Assembly (NCBI RefSeq): GCF_000715015.1
Contig: NZ_JMIW01000001.1
Span: forward strand, 558,001-622,000
From: Erythrobacter longus
GTDB taxonomy: Bacteria > Pseudomonadota > Alphaproteobacteria > Sphingomonadales > Sphingomonadaceae
Reading direction: 5' to 3'
DNA: 64,000 bases
The first letter of the stretch is position 1, and each line of letters starts with the position of its first letter. A model generated the notes under the pieces. That model worked only from the letters and a program-made list of their open reading frames with translations, ran no database searches and had not been told where the DNA came from. This document shows, piece by piece, positions 18,940-30,624 of the stretch. A program made the translations under genes and the position numbers.

Positions 18940-19112
18940 GGACAAACCATCACGAAGCGTCGGCCTTACGTCAAGCCCAAGCTCCGGGATAAAAACAATC
19001 CGATTGTACCGAGGCGACAATGTGAAATTGTGTCGCGGGCGTACAATCCACAAGCGCAAAGCGCGCGTAGAGCGAAACTCACGGGTGCAAGCGACGAAGT
19101 AGGGGGATTATT

Positions 19113-19259
19113 ATGAACAGCGAGACAAAGACGAAGCAAAGTGCAGCGCAGGCGAAGGCACCTGCGCAAAGCCTCGTACATGGCCTGTTTGGGCGCAGGA
19201 TTTCCGGCCCGCTCGACGCCGCCGTTGAAACAGGCGAGCTCACAGGTAAAGCGGCCTGA
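19113..19259 (+). CDS. Small basic hypothetical protein (48 aa)
   Basis: ATG at 19113 preceded by AGGGGG seven bases upstream. The 48-residue product begins MNSETKTKQSAAQAK, is basic and Ala-rich in its first half, and ends TGELTGKAA. No family recognised. It lies just upstream of the ParD/ParE-like module in the same direction, 36 bp from the antitoxin start and immediately before the palindrome at 19267-19287. It could be the first gene of that unit or a leader peptide. Confidence 0.55.
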   Translation: MNSETKTKQSAAQAKAPAQSLVHGLFGRRISGPLDAAVETGELTGKAA

Positions 19260-19266
19260 TTGCAGA

Positions 19267-19287
19267 CGTTACCAATTTCTGGTAACG
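19267..19287. promoter_or_regulatory. Perfect inverted repeat, candidate toxin-antitoxin operator
   Basis: CGTTACC - AATTTCT - GGTAACG, a perfect 7-bp inverted repeat with a 7-base spacer, ending 8 bp before the antitoxin ATG. Ribbon-helix-helix antitoxins bind palindromes at this position to repress their own operon. The position also lets it fold as a hairpin in the message. Confidence 0.55.
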
Positions 19288-19295
19288 CTTGGCGC

Positions 19296-19535
19296 ATGGG
19301 AAAGAATACCAGCATATCGCTCAGCGAGCGCCACCAGAAGTATCTGCAATCCAAGGTCGATTCCGGCGAGTTTGCGAGCGTGAGCGAAGTTGTGCGTGAT
19401 GCCGTGCGGCGTTTGGAAGAGCGAGACTTGCGGATTTCAAACCTGCGGGAATTGATCCGTGAGGCCGAGGAAAGCGGGCCTCCTATGCCGTTCGACTGGG
19501 ATGCTTTCATGGCCGAAAAATTCCCGAATGCTTGA
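19296..19535 (+). CDS. ParD/CopG-like ribbon-helix-helix antitoxin
   Basis: A 79-aa protein starting MGKNTSISLSERHQKYLQSK, the typical beta strand and helix of ParD antitoxins, then the second helix SVSEVVRDAVRRLEE and a C-terminal toxin-binding tail. The ATG at 19296 is chosen over a TTG at 19260, which would run through the palindrome. It overlaps the toxin start by 8 bp, the usual coupled arrangement. Expected to neutralise the ParE-like toxin and autorepress via the 19267-19287 palindrome. Confidence 0.88.
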   Translation: MGKNTSISLSERHQKYLQSKVDSGEFASVSEVVRDAVRRLEERDLRISNLRELIREAEESGPPMPFDWDAFMAEKFPNA

Positions 19536-19827
19536 GATCGAGTACCTGCCCAGAGCGCTATCGAAAATCGCCGAAATCTCTGATCAGACAATTGCCGATT
19601 GGGGCGAGGCTCAGGCCAAGAGATATATCGCGGGTTTTCGGGAAACTATCGAGCTAGCGGCGGAGTTTCCCGGCATGGGTGCGCGGGTCTATGGCCTTCC
19701 CGCGCAGTACCGCAAGGTTCCGTCAGGTGTGCGTTTCATCATCTATCGAGCGAACGACGATGTCCTGACCGTGGTTCGAATTATCCATGAGCGGGAAGAC
19801 GTGCCTGAAGGTCTTGATGATATTTAA
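19528..19827 (+). CDS. ParE/RelE-superfamily toxin
   Basis: A 99-aa protein (start ATG at 19528 inside the antitoxin 3' end). Family landmarks: LEIEYLPRALSKIAEI at the N-terminus, YIAGFRETIELAAEFPGMGARV in the middle, and the C-terminal VRFIIYRANDDVLTVVRIIHEREDV. Members act on DNA gyrase (ParE) or ribosome-bound mRNA (RelE). The length and the -IIHEREDV ending favour ParE. Forms a module with the gene upstream. Confidence 0.88.
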   Translation: MLEIEYLPRALSKIAEISDQTIADWGEAQAKRYIAGFRETIELAAEFPGMGARVYGLPAQYRKVPSGVRFIIYRANDDVLTVVRIIHEREDVPEGLDDI

Positions 19828-19879
19828 TGCAGGTCTTTAGCATCGACGAGGCCGGTGCGATGCATAGGCGTTAGGAAGA

Positions 19880-20383
19880 TCAATCTTTCAGCGACGAAAT
19901 CTGATCATCAAGTTTCGGATAAAAGCGAGACCACATTCTTGCTGCAAGGCAAACTTTGCTAGCCCTATCTTCGAGATATGCGAGCGAAAAAGGCTCATGT
20001 CTCATCTCAGCTCCACCTCGCACCGCAAAGAAATCTCTGAACTTGACGACGGTCTCTTTACTTGTTGAGCCGGAGAGCGCCGACTGCGCGCCATGCGCAA
20101 GGATATCTCTCAACGGTGCGTACTTTTCTAGCAACGCTACAAAGCGCAGGACACGGCTGGAGTTCGCGTCAAGAGGGCCTTCGATTTCGCATGCCTTGAC
20201 GAGAAACTTGATCCGATCAGCTCGCCGTGAAGGAAAGCTGTTCCGCAGGCTTAAGTATTCTTCATGCATCGAAAGGCGAATGGACAACTCGGTTAGACCG
20301 GTCTCTATGGTGCCAACACCAGCTATGTAGGCACCTCGTGCCAACAAAATCCGCTCAAGATCAGGAATTTGCAGCCAAGGCAT
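19880..20383 (-). CDS. Hypothetical protein with HEPN-like RxxxxH motif
   Basis: A 167-aa protein from the ATG at 20381-20383, which has GAGG just upstream. A TTG at 20428 would extend it by 15 residues, almost to the sdhA stop. Helical throughout. The segment YAPLRDILAHGA contains Arg-x4-His (RDILAH), the hallmark of HEPN RNases found in toxin-antitoxin and phage-defence systems. I found no second motif, and the family is not certain. Visibly more AT-rich than its neighbours. Located directly downstream of sdhA and tail-to-tail with the ParD/ParE genes. Confidence 0.65.
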   Translation of the reverse strand: MPWLQIPDLERILLARGAYIAGVGTIETGLTELSIRLSMHEEYLSLRNSFPSRRADRIKFLVKACEIEGPLDANSSRVLRFVALLEKYAPLRDILAHGAQSALSGSTSKETVVKFRDFFAVRGGAEMRHEPFSLAYLEDRASKVCLAARMWSRFYPKLDDQISSLKD

Positions 20384-20429
20384 CACCTCAACACGGTAGG
20401 GGTGAGATGACCAGTCTCCCGATATCAAA

Positions 20430-22262
20430 TCAATAAACCCGCGCTTTCGGCTCGATGTAGCTCACATCTTCAGTGAGCGTGTACTCATGCACCGGACGAT
20501 AATCGATGCGGATGTTGCTGCCTTGGCCGCCCCAGCCTTCGAACCATGCGACCGTGTGCTTCATCCACTCTTTATCGTTGCGATCCGGGAAATCTTCGTG
20601 AGCATGCGCGCCGCGGCTTTCTTTGCGGTTGGCGGCCGATGCCATGGTGACATTGGCCTGGCTCATGAGGTTATCAAGCTCGAGCGTTTCAATGAGGTCG
20701 CTGTTCCAGATAAGCGATTGGTCGGAGACGTGGATGTCTTCCATCCGCTTGTTCTGCTCGGCGAGCAGTTTGACGCCTTCGTCCATCAATTCGGTGTCGC
20801 GGAACACGGCGCAGTGTTTCTGCATCGCTTTTTGCATGTCCGAACGGATTGCTGCGGTTGGTGAGCCACCTTTGGCATAACGGAAGTGATCGAGACGCGT
20901 GAGAGCGAAGTCTGCGCTGTCGGTTGGCAACTCAGGCTGCGATGCGCCGGGAGTAAGGTTGTCCTTAAGGTGCAGACCGGTTGCGCGGCCAAAGACCACA
21001 AGGTCGATCAGCGAGTTTGAACCCAGACGGTTCGCGCCGTGGACCGACACACAGGCCGCTTCGCCCACGGCATAAAGGCCCGGCACAACCTCGTCAGGAT
21101 TGCCGTCCTTGCCGATGGTCACAACCTGGCCGTGATAGTTACACTGGATGCCGCCCATGTTGTAGTGAACGGTCGGCGTCACGGGCAGAGCTTCGCGCGT
21201 CAGATCGACGCCTGCGAAAATCTTGCCGCTTTCGGTGATGCCGGGAAGACGCTGGGCCAGAACGTCTGGCGCAATGTGGTCAAGGTGGAGGTGAATATGG
21301 TCGCCGTCTGCGCCAACCCCGCGCCCTTCGCGCATTTCGAGAGCCATTGAGCGGCTGACAACATCGCGCGATGCCAGGTCTTTTGCGGAAGGTGCATAAC
21401 GCTCCATAAAGCGCTCGCCTTCGGAGTTTGTGAGATAACCACCCTCGCCGCGTGCGCCCTCGGTGATAAGAACGCCTGCGCCGTAAATGCCGGTCGGGTG
21501 GAATTGCACAAATTCCATGTCCTGCAGCGGGAGCCCTGCGCGCAGCACCATGCCGCCGCCATCGCCTGTGCAGGTGTGTGCAGAGGTCGCGGTGTAGTAG
21601 CAACGGCCATAACCGCCGGTTGCCAGCACCACGCTCTGCGCGCGGAAGCGGTGGATCGTGCCGTCATCGAGGCACTGCGCCATAACGCCAACGCACTTAC
21701 GCACGCCATCGACGTCGGCCATAATCAGGTCGAGCGCGAAATATTCGATAAAGAAGTCGGCGTCATACTTCAGGCTTTGTTGGTAAAGCGCGTGAAGCAT
21801 CGCGTGGCCGGTACGGTCGGCAGCCGCGCAGGTGCGCTGTACCGGCGGACCATCGCCCATGTTCTGCATGTGGCCACCAAAGGGGCGCTGATAAATCGTG
21901 CCATCTTCGTTACGCGAAAACGGAACGCCCGCGTGCTCAAGCTCGTAAACCGCCTGGGGTGCTTCGCGCACGAGATATTCAATCGCATCCTGATCGCCCA
22001 GCCAGTCTGACCCCTTTACGGTGTCATACATATGCCAGGTCCAGTGATCGGGCGTATTGTTGCCAAGCGATGCCGCGATCCCGCCTTGCGCCGCAACAGT
22101 GTGGCTGCGGGTGGGGAAAACCTTGGAGATGTTTGCGGTGCGAAGCCCAGCTTCGGCAGCGCCCGTGGTTGCACGAAGGCCAGAACCGCCTGCCCCTACA
22201 ACCACCACATCATAGGTGTGATCGATGATCTTATAGGCGTCGTTTGCGGGCTTAGTTGCCAT
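20430..22262 (-). CDS. sdhA: Succinate dehydrogenase flavoprotein subunit
   Basis: A 610-aa catalytic subunit of complex II, oxidising succinate to fumarate. FAD-binding [14 protein letters not shown], the covalent flavin His in [13 protein letters not shown], and active-site blocks [23 protein letters not shown] and [17 protein letters not shown] are all intact. Ends in the normal [10 protein letters not shown]. Its start overlaps the sdhD stop. The iron-sulfur subunit gene sdhB, which usually follows, is not here: the next gene is the HEPN-like one. Confidence 0.97.
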   Translation of the reverse strand: MATKPANDAYKIIDHTYDVVVVGAGGSGLRATTGAAEAGLRTANISKVFPTRSHTVAAQGGIAASLGNNTPDHWTWHMYDTVKGSDWLGDQDAIEYLVREAPQAVYELEHAGVPFSRNEDGTIYQRPFGGHMQNMGDGPPVQRTCAAADRTGHAMLHALYQQSLKYDADFFIEYFALDLIMADVDGVRKCVGVMAQCLDDGTIHRFRAQSVVLATGGYGRCYYTATSAHTCTGDGGGMVLRAGLPLQDMEFVQFHPTGIYGAGVLITEGARGEGGYLTNSEGERFMERYAPSAKDLASRDVVSRSMALEMREGRGVGADGDHIHLHLDHIAPDVLAQRLPGITESGKIFAGVDLTREALPVTPTVHYNMGGIQCNYHGQVVTIGKDGNPDEVVPGLYAVGEAACVSVHGANRLGSNSLIDLVVFGRATGLHLKDNLTPGASQPELPTDSADFALTRLDHFRYAKGGSPTAAIRSDMQKAMQKHCAVFRDTELMDEGVKLLAEQNKRMEDIHVSDQSLIWNSDLIETLELDNLMSQANVTMASAANRKESRGAHAHEDFPDRNDKEWMKHTVAWFEGWGGQGSNIRIDYRPVHEYTLTEDVSYIEPKARVY

Positions 22263-22648
22263 CAGGCAGCTCCTGTAAGGGCTAGACGCGCAATGCTGAA
22301 CAAAGCGAATGCGCCGCCGCCAAATGCGGCAAGGTTAAGGGCGGTTAGCGTTCCGAACTTCAGGCCCGCTTCGTGGACATAATCCTCAATCAGGACCTGA
22401 AGGCCGAGCTTTGCGTGGTAAAACACGCTGATAATCAAAAGCATCATAGGTACGGCAGCAATCGGCTGAGAGATCCAGCCAGTGACCGTTTCATATGAGA
22501 AATTCGGGAGAAGGACGAAGCTTACGATAAGCCACGTCATCAAGATGAGATTGCCCACGGCGGTCGTGCGAGCGACCAGCCAATGATGTGCGCCTTCGTG
22601 TGCAGAGCCAAGCCCGCGAACGCGTCCGATTGAGGTTCCATTACCCAT
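22262..22648 (-). CDS. sdhD: Succinate dehydrogenase membrane anchor subunit
   Basis: A 128-aa membrane protein with three predicted transmembrane helices. The heme/quinone-side block [21 protein letters not shown] is characteristic of SdhD. It overlaps sdhA by one base (TGATG) and follows sdhC by 3 bp. Binds heme b and quinone together with SdhC. Confidence 0.93.
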   Translation of the reverse strand: MGNGTSIGRVRGLGSAHEGAHHWLVARTTAVGNLILMTWLIVSFVLLPNFSYETVTGWISQPIAAVPMMLLIISVFYHAKLGLQVLIEDYVHEAGLKFGTLTALNLAAFGGGAFALFSIARLALTGAA

Positions 22649-22651
22649 GGA

Positions 22652-23041
22652 TCAAGCCCCCTTACCCAGAATAATGTAGGACCAAAGCGCGATGGTCAGG
22701 ACAATCGCGATGATCGGTGATGCAATCGACCAGAACCGGTTGGTGTCGAGTTCATAACCTGCACCAATATCGAGGACGAAGTGTCTCAAACCGCTCATCA
22801 TGTGGGTAAAGAACGCCCATGTAAGGCCGACCAGCACAACATAGCCGATGGGCGAAGTCGCAGCCCACAAGAAAGTTTCATATGCCTCAGGCCCGCTCGC
22901 AAGCGCGCCAAGCCACCACACCAGAACGCCAAGGCCGACCAAGGCCATGCCGTCTCCGGTTGCGCGGTGAAGGATCGACACCAGCATATGCGGTCCCCAC
23001 CGCCATATCTGGAGGTGCGGCGAAAGCGGTCTTTGGCTCAT
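22652..23041 (-). CDS. sdhC: Succinate dehydrogenase cytochrome b556 subunit
   Basis: A 129-aa membrane protein. The start at 23039-23041 (MSQRPLSPHLQIWRW) matches the family, whose N-terminus carries RPLSPHLQ-Y/W and the SILHRATG motif (Ser, Arg for quinone binding). HMMSGLRHFVLDIG provides the heme His. First gene of the sdhCDA operon. A hairpin lies about 30-50 bp upstream of the start. Confidence 0.94.
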   Translation of the reverse strand: MSQRPLSPHLQIWRWGPHMLVSILHRATGDGMALVGLGVLVWWLGALASGPEAYETFLWAATSPIGYVVLVGLTWAFFTHMMSGLRHFVLDIGAGYELDTNRFWSIASPIIAIVLTIALWSYIILGKGA

Positions 23042-23072
23042 ACTCGTCTCATGTTGATTGTTTATCCCCCAA

Positions 23073-23090
23073 CCCACTTAGCGAAGTGGG
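23073..23090. other. Perfect 7-bp hairpin between divergent sdhC and SDR genes
   Basis: CCCACTT - AGCG - AAGTGGG in the 109-bp spacer between the sdhC start (23041, minus) and the SDR start (23151, plus). It could be in the sdhC 5' leader or be an operator. No poly-T tract, so it is not a clear terminator. Confidence 0.4.
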
Positions 23091-23150
23091 CCCCACAAGC
23101 AAGCCTAGACCCGCTCGACTTTACTTGCAATTTTCCCGATAGGGGGTTGC

Positions 23151-23876
23151 ATGAGTTACATTCTTCTCACCGGATCAAGCCGCGGCATCGGGGCGAGCGC
23201 CAAGGAAGCGCTGGAAAAGCGCGGGATCACAGTAATCGGGCACAGCACGCGCGGCGAAGAGCCCGATACGATCGCGGCCGATTTTGCCGACCCGATGGCT
23301 ACACAAATGCTGTGGAATGAAGCACTCGAGAGGAGCGGCGGCGATATAATCGCGCTCGTCAACAATGCCGGATTGTTCGAACACAACTCGCTTGATTCGT
23401 CCGATATTGAATGGCTCGACCGGTGGGAGGATACCCTGCGGATCAACCTCACCGCCGCTGCACAACTCAGCCGGTTTGCCGTACGCCATTGGCAAGGTCG
23501 CCTTGCCGGCAAGAACGGCGAACGCGGGCGTCTTGTCCATGTTGCAAGCCGCGCCGCATATCGGGGCGATTCGCCCGCTCACTGGCACTATGCCGCTGCC
23601 AAAGGGGGCATGATTGCGATGCACAAGACCATCGCGCGCGCCTATGGTGCAGAAGGCATTTTGAGCTTTGCAGTGACGCCCGGTTTTACCGACACATCCA
23701 TGGCAGGAGATTACCTGCAAAGCCGCGGCGGGGCCGGGCTTTTGGCCGATATCCCGCTTGGCCGGGTGGCAACTCCCGAAGAGATCGCGTCCATCATCTC
23801 CTTTTGCGCACTCGATGCGCCAGCCAGCATGACGGGCGCGGTTATCGATGCCAATGGAGCAAGCTTTGTTCGTTAG
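23151..23876 (+). CDS. Short-chain dehydrogenase/reductase
   Basis: A 241-aa SDR with cofactor motif TGSSRGIG, NNAG (VNNAGLF), the catalytic Ser in HVASRAA and Tyr-x3-Lys in HYAAAKGG. The C-terminal ASMTGAVIDANGAS is the classical SDR ending. Substrate unknown. It overlaps the metallo-beta-lactamase gene start by up to 29 bp, so the two are likely translated from one message that continues into prmA. Confidence 0.88.
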   Translation: MSYILLTGSSRGIGASAKEALEKRGITVIGHSTRGEEPDTIAADFADPMATQMLWNEALERSGGDIIALVNNAGLFEHNSLDSSDIEWLDRWEDTLRINLTAAAQLSRFAVRHWQGRLAGKNGERGRLVHVASRAAYRGDSPAHWHYAAAKGGMIAMHKTIARAYGAEGILSFAVTPGFTDTSMAGDYLQSRGGAGLLADIPLGRVATPEEIASIISFCALDAPASMTGAVIDANGASFVR

Positions 23877-24789
23877 GATTGCGCGTGCACTTGCCGCATC
23901 GCTCATTACCCTTTCCGCTGTCGCTTTTGCGCAAGAGCCGAAGGTGGATATCCCCGCCGATCAACAGGCTTTTGTCGATATCTGCAAGCCATGGGACGAA
24001 TGGGACAAACCTGCCCCACCCTTCGAGATTTACCGCGACACCTATTATGTCGGGACCTGCGGCATCGCCGCGATCCTTATCACCGATGAGGAGGGCCATA
24101 TCCTGATCGACAGCGGGACCGAGGCAGGCGCGGATGTGGTCATGGCCAATGTGGCGGCGCTGGGCTTTGACCTTAAAGATGTGCGCTATCTTTTGTATAG
24201 CCACGAACACTTCGACCACGTCGGCGGCATGGCAAAGCTTCAACGCGCAACCGGCGCACTGGTGGTCGCTTCAAAAGCCGCAGAGCCCGTGCTGACATCA
24301 GGCGAAGATTCGCTGGCGGACCCGCAGCACGGGATGCACGAACCGTTCGAAGGGGTTGCCGTAGGACGGATCATGGCCGCAGGAGACATCCTAGAGCTGG
24401 GCGGCACCACCATTCGTGCGATCGAAACACCCGGCCACACCCCTGGCGCGATGAGCTGGTGGTGGCAGGAATGCAAGGAACGCTGCGAGAATATCGTCTA
24501 CGCCGACAGCCTTTCTCCCATCAGCCGCGATGACTACCGATTTGGCGATCACCCCGAATATGTCGCCGCATACCGCGCCGGACTGGTCGCATTGGGGCGT
24601 GAGGACTGCACCGTTTTGCTGACCCCGCACCCTTCGCACAGCCGCATGATCCGCCGGATGCAAGAGGGTGATCTGATCGAAAACAGGCAAGGGACGCGGC
24701 CATGTGCCCGCTATGCAGGGCAAAAGCTGCTCGACCTTGAAACGCGACTTTCCAATGAAACGCTATCCGAAGAAGATCGGGCCCAATGA
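23848..24789 (+). CDS. Subclass B3 metallo-beta-lactamase
   Basis: Up to 313 aa. The signal peptide ends SAVAFAQ. Zinc ligands of the family are complete: SHEHFDH (HxHxDH), ETPGHTPGAMSW (His) and LLTPHPSHS (His), the last typical of subclass B3. The length and DIPADQQAFVDICKPW / YVGTCGIAAILI blocks fit B3 enzymes such as those reported from sphingomonads. ATGs at 23848 and 23854 are possible. A TTG at 23866 preceded by GGAG six bases away would give the neatest signal peptide. Overlaps prmA by 4 bp. Predicted to hydrolyse penicillins to carbapenems in the periplasm, activity untested. Confidence 0.88.
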   Translation: MPMEQALFVRIARALAASLITLSAVAFAQEPKVDIPADQQAFVDICKPWDEWDKPAPPFEIYRDTYYVGTCGIAAILITDEEGHILIDSGTEAGADVVMANVAALGFDLKDVRYLLYSHEHFDHVGGMAKLQRATGALVVASKAAEPVLTSGEDSLADPQHGMHEPFEGVAVGRIMAAGDILELGGTTIRAIETPGHTPGAMSWWWQECKERCENIVYADSLSPISRDDYRFGDHPEYVAAYRAGLVALGREDCTVLLTPHPSHSRMIRRMQEGDLIENRQGTRPCARYAGQKLLDLETRLSNETLSEEDRAQ

Positions 24790-25691
24790 AAAGCTGGAAA
24801 CTGATTGCCCACGCGCCCAAAGAAACCGTGCAAGCGGCTCTCCTCGCGCATGACGAGATTGAGGAATGGGATTACGATCTTGTGATTTCCGGGCGGGAGA
24901 TCAGCGAGGACCGCCCCCAGGATTGGGTTCTTGAAGGGTGGTTTCCCACCAAACCAACCGCAACCCAAAAGCGGGCGCTCCAAAGCCTGTTTGAAGGCAA
25001 GGCCCCAACTATTTCAGTGGAAGAGCTGCCCGATACAGATTGGGTGAGCGAAAGCCAGCAAGGCACCCCGCCCATAACCGCTGGCCGTTTCTTCGTGCAC
25101 ACGCCGGATTTTGATCCCGACCCCGACCTTATCAATTTCACCATTCCCGCAGCACAAGCGTTCGGCACCGGCCAGCACGAGACAACCGCAGGATGCCTTG
25201 AAGTTTTAAGCGCGATGAAATCCACCGGGATGCGCGCGCGCAGCATCGCTGATATCGGGACCGGCACCGGACTGCTCGCCTTTGCCGCTGCCAGATTGTG
25301 GCCCTCTGCCCGTGTCACCGCATCCGACATCGACCCCATCTGCGCCGATGTCGTCCACACCAATGCAGAGCTTAACTCGGTGGCGATTGGTCCCCTGCCC
25401 AATCAGGTGACAATGGTGATCGCTGACGGGATGGACGACCCGCTTTTGCGATTGCGCGGGCCCTATGATCTGTTGATCGCCAATATCCTTGCAGGGCCTC
25501 TGGTCGAGCTTGCCCCTGATTTTAGCGGTTCGGTTGCTCCGGGGGGAAGCCTGCTTCTCGCGGGCCTTTTGAGCGGGGATCAGGAAAGCGCTGTGCGCCG
25601 CGCATATCGCCGCATGGGCTTTCGCTTGGTCGCCAGACTTGAGCGGGGGGATTGGGCGATTCTGTGGTTCAGGCGGAGGCGTCTGACCTAA
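24786..25691 (+). CDS. prmA: Ribosomal protein L11 methyltransferase
   Basis: A 301-aa SAM-dependent methyltransferase that trimethylates ribosomal protein L11. The SAM motif IADIGTGTGLLAFAAA, the preceding AFGTGQHETTAGCLE and NILAGPLVELAP are diagnostic for PrmA. The N-terminal substrate-recognition domain is shorter and more divergent, as in alphaproteobacteria. The start overlaps the metallo-beta-lactamase stop by 4 bp. Its stop overlaps that of the convergent CinA-like gene by 4 bp. Confidence 0.92.
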   Translation: MKSWKLIAHAPKETVQAALLAHDEIEEWDYDLVISGREISEDRPQDWVLEGWFPTKPTATQKRALQSLFEGKAPTISVEELPDTDWVSESQQGTPPITAGRFFVHTPDFDPDPDLINFTIPAAQAFGTGQHETTAGCLEVLSAMKSTGMRARSIADIGTGTGLLAFAAARLWPSARVTASDIDPICADVVHTNAELNSVAIGPLPNQVTMVIADGMDDPLLRLRGPYDLLIANILAGPLVELAPDFSGSVAPGGSLLLAGLLSGDQESAVRRAYRRMGFRLVARLERGDWAILWFRRRRLT

Positions 25692-26181
25692 CCGACTGCA
25701 TTTTCGAGAAAATTCAGCGCATTGCGCGTAAAGGCATACATATTGGCGATCCGGTCATCGCTTGCCGTCTCCAAAACGGTATGCGCTTCAAACCCGTCAG
25801 GACCGGCCACTGCTACAACGCTAAGCCCCGAAGGCGCGCCGCCGGGATGGGCGGAACCACCGACCGACCCGCTTTCGGCAAGGCCCCAATCGGCCTGCAT
25901 ATTGTCCCTGATCGAACGCGCCTGAAGCGTCGCATATTCCTTGCACGGCCCGCGAATGCCTTTGTAAGCCTCGCGCGGCTGATCGAACAGGACATCGCGC
26001 GCGCGAAAGGAATAGACCACGCCGCCGCCAACGAAGAAATTGAGCGCTCCGGGAACCGTCAAAAGGCTCGCCATAATCAGCCCGCCGGTCGCCCCATCAG
26101 CAACGGCGAGTTTCTCCCCGCGTGCGCGCAGACCTTCTGCGATACGAAGCGCTTGGGGGTGAAAGTCGCGAAGCGGGTCCA

Positions 26182-26182
<1 letters not shown>
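25688..26182 (-). CDS. CinA C-terminal-domain protein with altered active-site motif
   Basis: A 164-aa stand-alone CinA/PncC-like protein (PF02464), the family of nicotinamide-mononucleotide deamidases. Fold blocks are recognisable: GGVVYSFRARDVLF, WGLAESGSVGGSAHPGG and GLSVVAVAGPDG. The usual first motif AES-x-TGG is ADGATGG here, so the conserved Glu-Ser pair is Asp-Gly. That argues for reduced or changed activity. Coupled with the glycine-rich peptide gene upstream by a 1-base overlap. Confidence 0.8.
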
Positions 26183-28941
<2,759 letters not shown>

Positions 28942-29031
28942 TGACCATTCCCCACCGACGACCGCTGATTGCAATCGAGCGTTCACTCCACCGGGACGCT
29001 ATGCCTCAGCCAGGCTTTTGAGAAAAGGGGC

Positions 29032-30000
29032 TCAAGCAGCAGAGGCTGCGCGCTTCCACTGTACCGGCCGTGAGGGGATCAACCATAGAGCTGCGACAGC
29101 AAGGCTGGCGAGAAGCGCTGTGCCAGGGCCAAAGCCAGCAAGCGCGCACAGGGCAATCACTGGAAAATGGATCGCATAAAGGGGAAAAGACATCGTCCCC
29201 AAGACATGGCTGATCCGTTGAGGCGCGTTTGGATCGAGGCCCGAAATCATCGCAATCGGTGCAACAACAAAGATAAAGGGCACCGGCCAAAGCGGGAACT
29301 GAACCACCGAAACAAGGACGATATAGCCGACCATCAAAGCGCATCCGGCAAGAACGGGTATATGGAACGGGGCGCGGTCCTTGAGCAGGCGATAGGCAAG
29401 AACGCCCATGATATAAGAAACAAGCGCGCGGAAAATGACAGCCACCTGCATCGTGATCGTCGTTTCATGCAGGATGCGCGGGAACCCCGTGACGGCAAAG
29501 CTTGCAATGAATAATGCGCTGCAAATGCCCAACACGCCGATCATGGCACGGTCGCTTAACCGGGCGAGCCACGTGGCGTGCACGGCATTGGCAACCAGCT
29601 CATAAAAGATCGACCAGGCCGGAAGGTTCAGCAGATACGGCGTCACTGCGCCTGCCGGTAAAAGCAGCATTGCAAAAATGAATGCGACCCCAAGGTCAGC
29701 GGATGGACCACCAGCGACAAGCGCGACATTCAGCCCGAGCACAGCGCCAATTGCCATTACAGGCCAAAGCCGCTTCACCCGCATCCACATGAATTTAGGG
29801 GATGACACATCGCCGGACCGCAGGCGCGTCTCATAAGTGCGCGCCATGACATAGCCCGACAGCATAAAGAAGAAGTCGACCGCCAGATGCCCGCCTTTAA
29901 AGCCCGCAATATGCATCACCAGAACAACGATCGCGGCAAGACCACGCAAGAGGTCTAGTCCGTCCAATCGGGTTTGGGGTCTGGTTTCAGGCCTCTCCAT
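29032..30000 (-). CDS. Acyltransferase 3 family membrane protein (OafA/YrhL type)
   Basis: A 322-aa polytopic membrane protein. N-terminal RLDGLDLLRGLAAIVVLVMH contains the RGLAA-V-H signature of the family (PF01757), and HLAVDFFFMLSGYVMARTYE is the second hallmark. About nine to ten transmembrane helices. Such proteins O-acetylate surface glycans or other carbohydrates. The acceptor is unknown and no glycan cluster is nearby. Confidence 0.9.
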   Translation of the reverse strand: MERPETRPQTRLDGLDLLRGLAAIVVLVMHIAGFKGGHLAVDFFFMLSGYVMARTYETRLRSGDVSSPKFMWMRVKRLWPVMAIGAVLGLNVALVAGGPSADLGVAFIFAMLLLPAGAVTPYLLNLPAWSIFYELVANAVHATWLARLSDRAMIGVLGICSALFIASFAVTGFPRILHETTITMQVAVIFRALVSYIMGVLAYRLLKDRAPFHIPVLAGCALMVGYIVLVSVVQFPLWPVPFIFVVAPIAMISGLDPNAPQRISHVLGTMSFPLYAIHFPVIALCALAGFGPGTALLASLAVAALWLIPSRPVQWKRAASAA

Positions 30001-30090
30001 GCGCGCATGGTTAGCAGGGGGTTATTAAAGAATATTGAGCAGGTACGGGGGCGCTTCAAACCTCGAAGGTGGGTTTAATAGGTCCCGACC

Positions 30091-30624
30091 TTAGTTGCGG
30101 TCTTGAGCCTCAACGCCTTCGGGCAGTTCCAGTGGGACGCCGCTGTCATCGTTCCTGTTGCCCGGCCCGATGACCACGCCGTCACCATCGAATGTGATCT
30201 GCAAACCTTCGACATTGCTGATGATTTCGCGCGCGCGGCGTTCTGTTTCTTCGTCGGACAATTCGCCGTTTTCGTTCTGACGCGAAAGCTCTTGCAGTTC
30301 ATCAAGAGACTCGCGCCATCCCCCTCCAAGGCCGTCACCGCTGCCTTCGGGGATTTGGATAATATCGCCCAGTTCGGTGCCCATTTCTGCGCGCAATTCC
30401 CGTTCGAGCGAGCCGTCGGCAATGGCGCCGGAAATCGCGAGTCCCAGGAAAATCGGCGCCAAAAGCCCGATCCCGGAAGAGATGAGGAATACCTTTTTGA
30501 AATCCATTTCTGTGAGGAAATAGAGGACACCCATCGCTGCCAAAGCGACCAGTGCCGCAATGCCAATGCCTGCGAGCAGGGCCATAACGCCCAGCCCGAC
30601 AAGAAGCCCACCCAGAATTTCCAT
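30091..30624 (-). CDS. Membrane-anchored hypothetical protein
   Basis: A 177-aa protein. Start ATG at 30622-30624 overlaps the recN stop (TGATG). Two hydrophobic segments near the N-terminus (GGLLVGLGVMALLAGIGIAA and VFLISSGIGLLAPIFLGLAI), then an acidic cytoplasmic or periplasmic tail with predicted helix (ELQELSRQNENGELSDEETE). Family not recognised. Coupling to recN suggests coexpression, but no DNA repair motif is seen. Confidence 0.65.
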   Translation of the reverse strand: MEILGGLLVGLGVMALLAGIGIAALVALAAMGVLYFLTEMDFKKVFLISSGIGLLAPIFLGLAISGAIADGSLERELRAEMGTELGDIIQIPEGSGDGLGGGWRESLDELQELSRQNENGELSDEETERRAREIISNVEGLQITFDGDGVVIGPGNRNDDSGVPLELPEGVEAQDRN

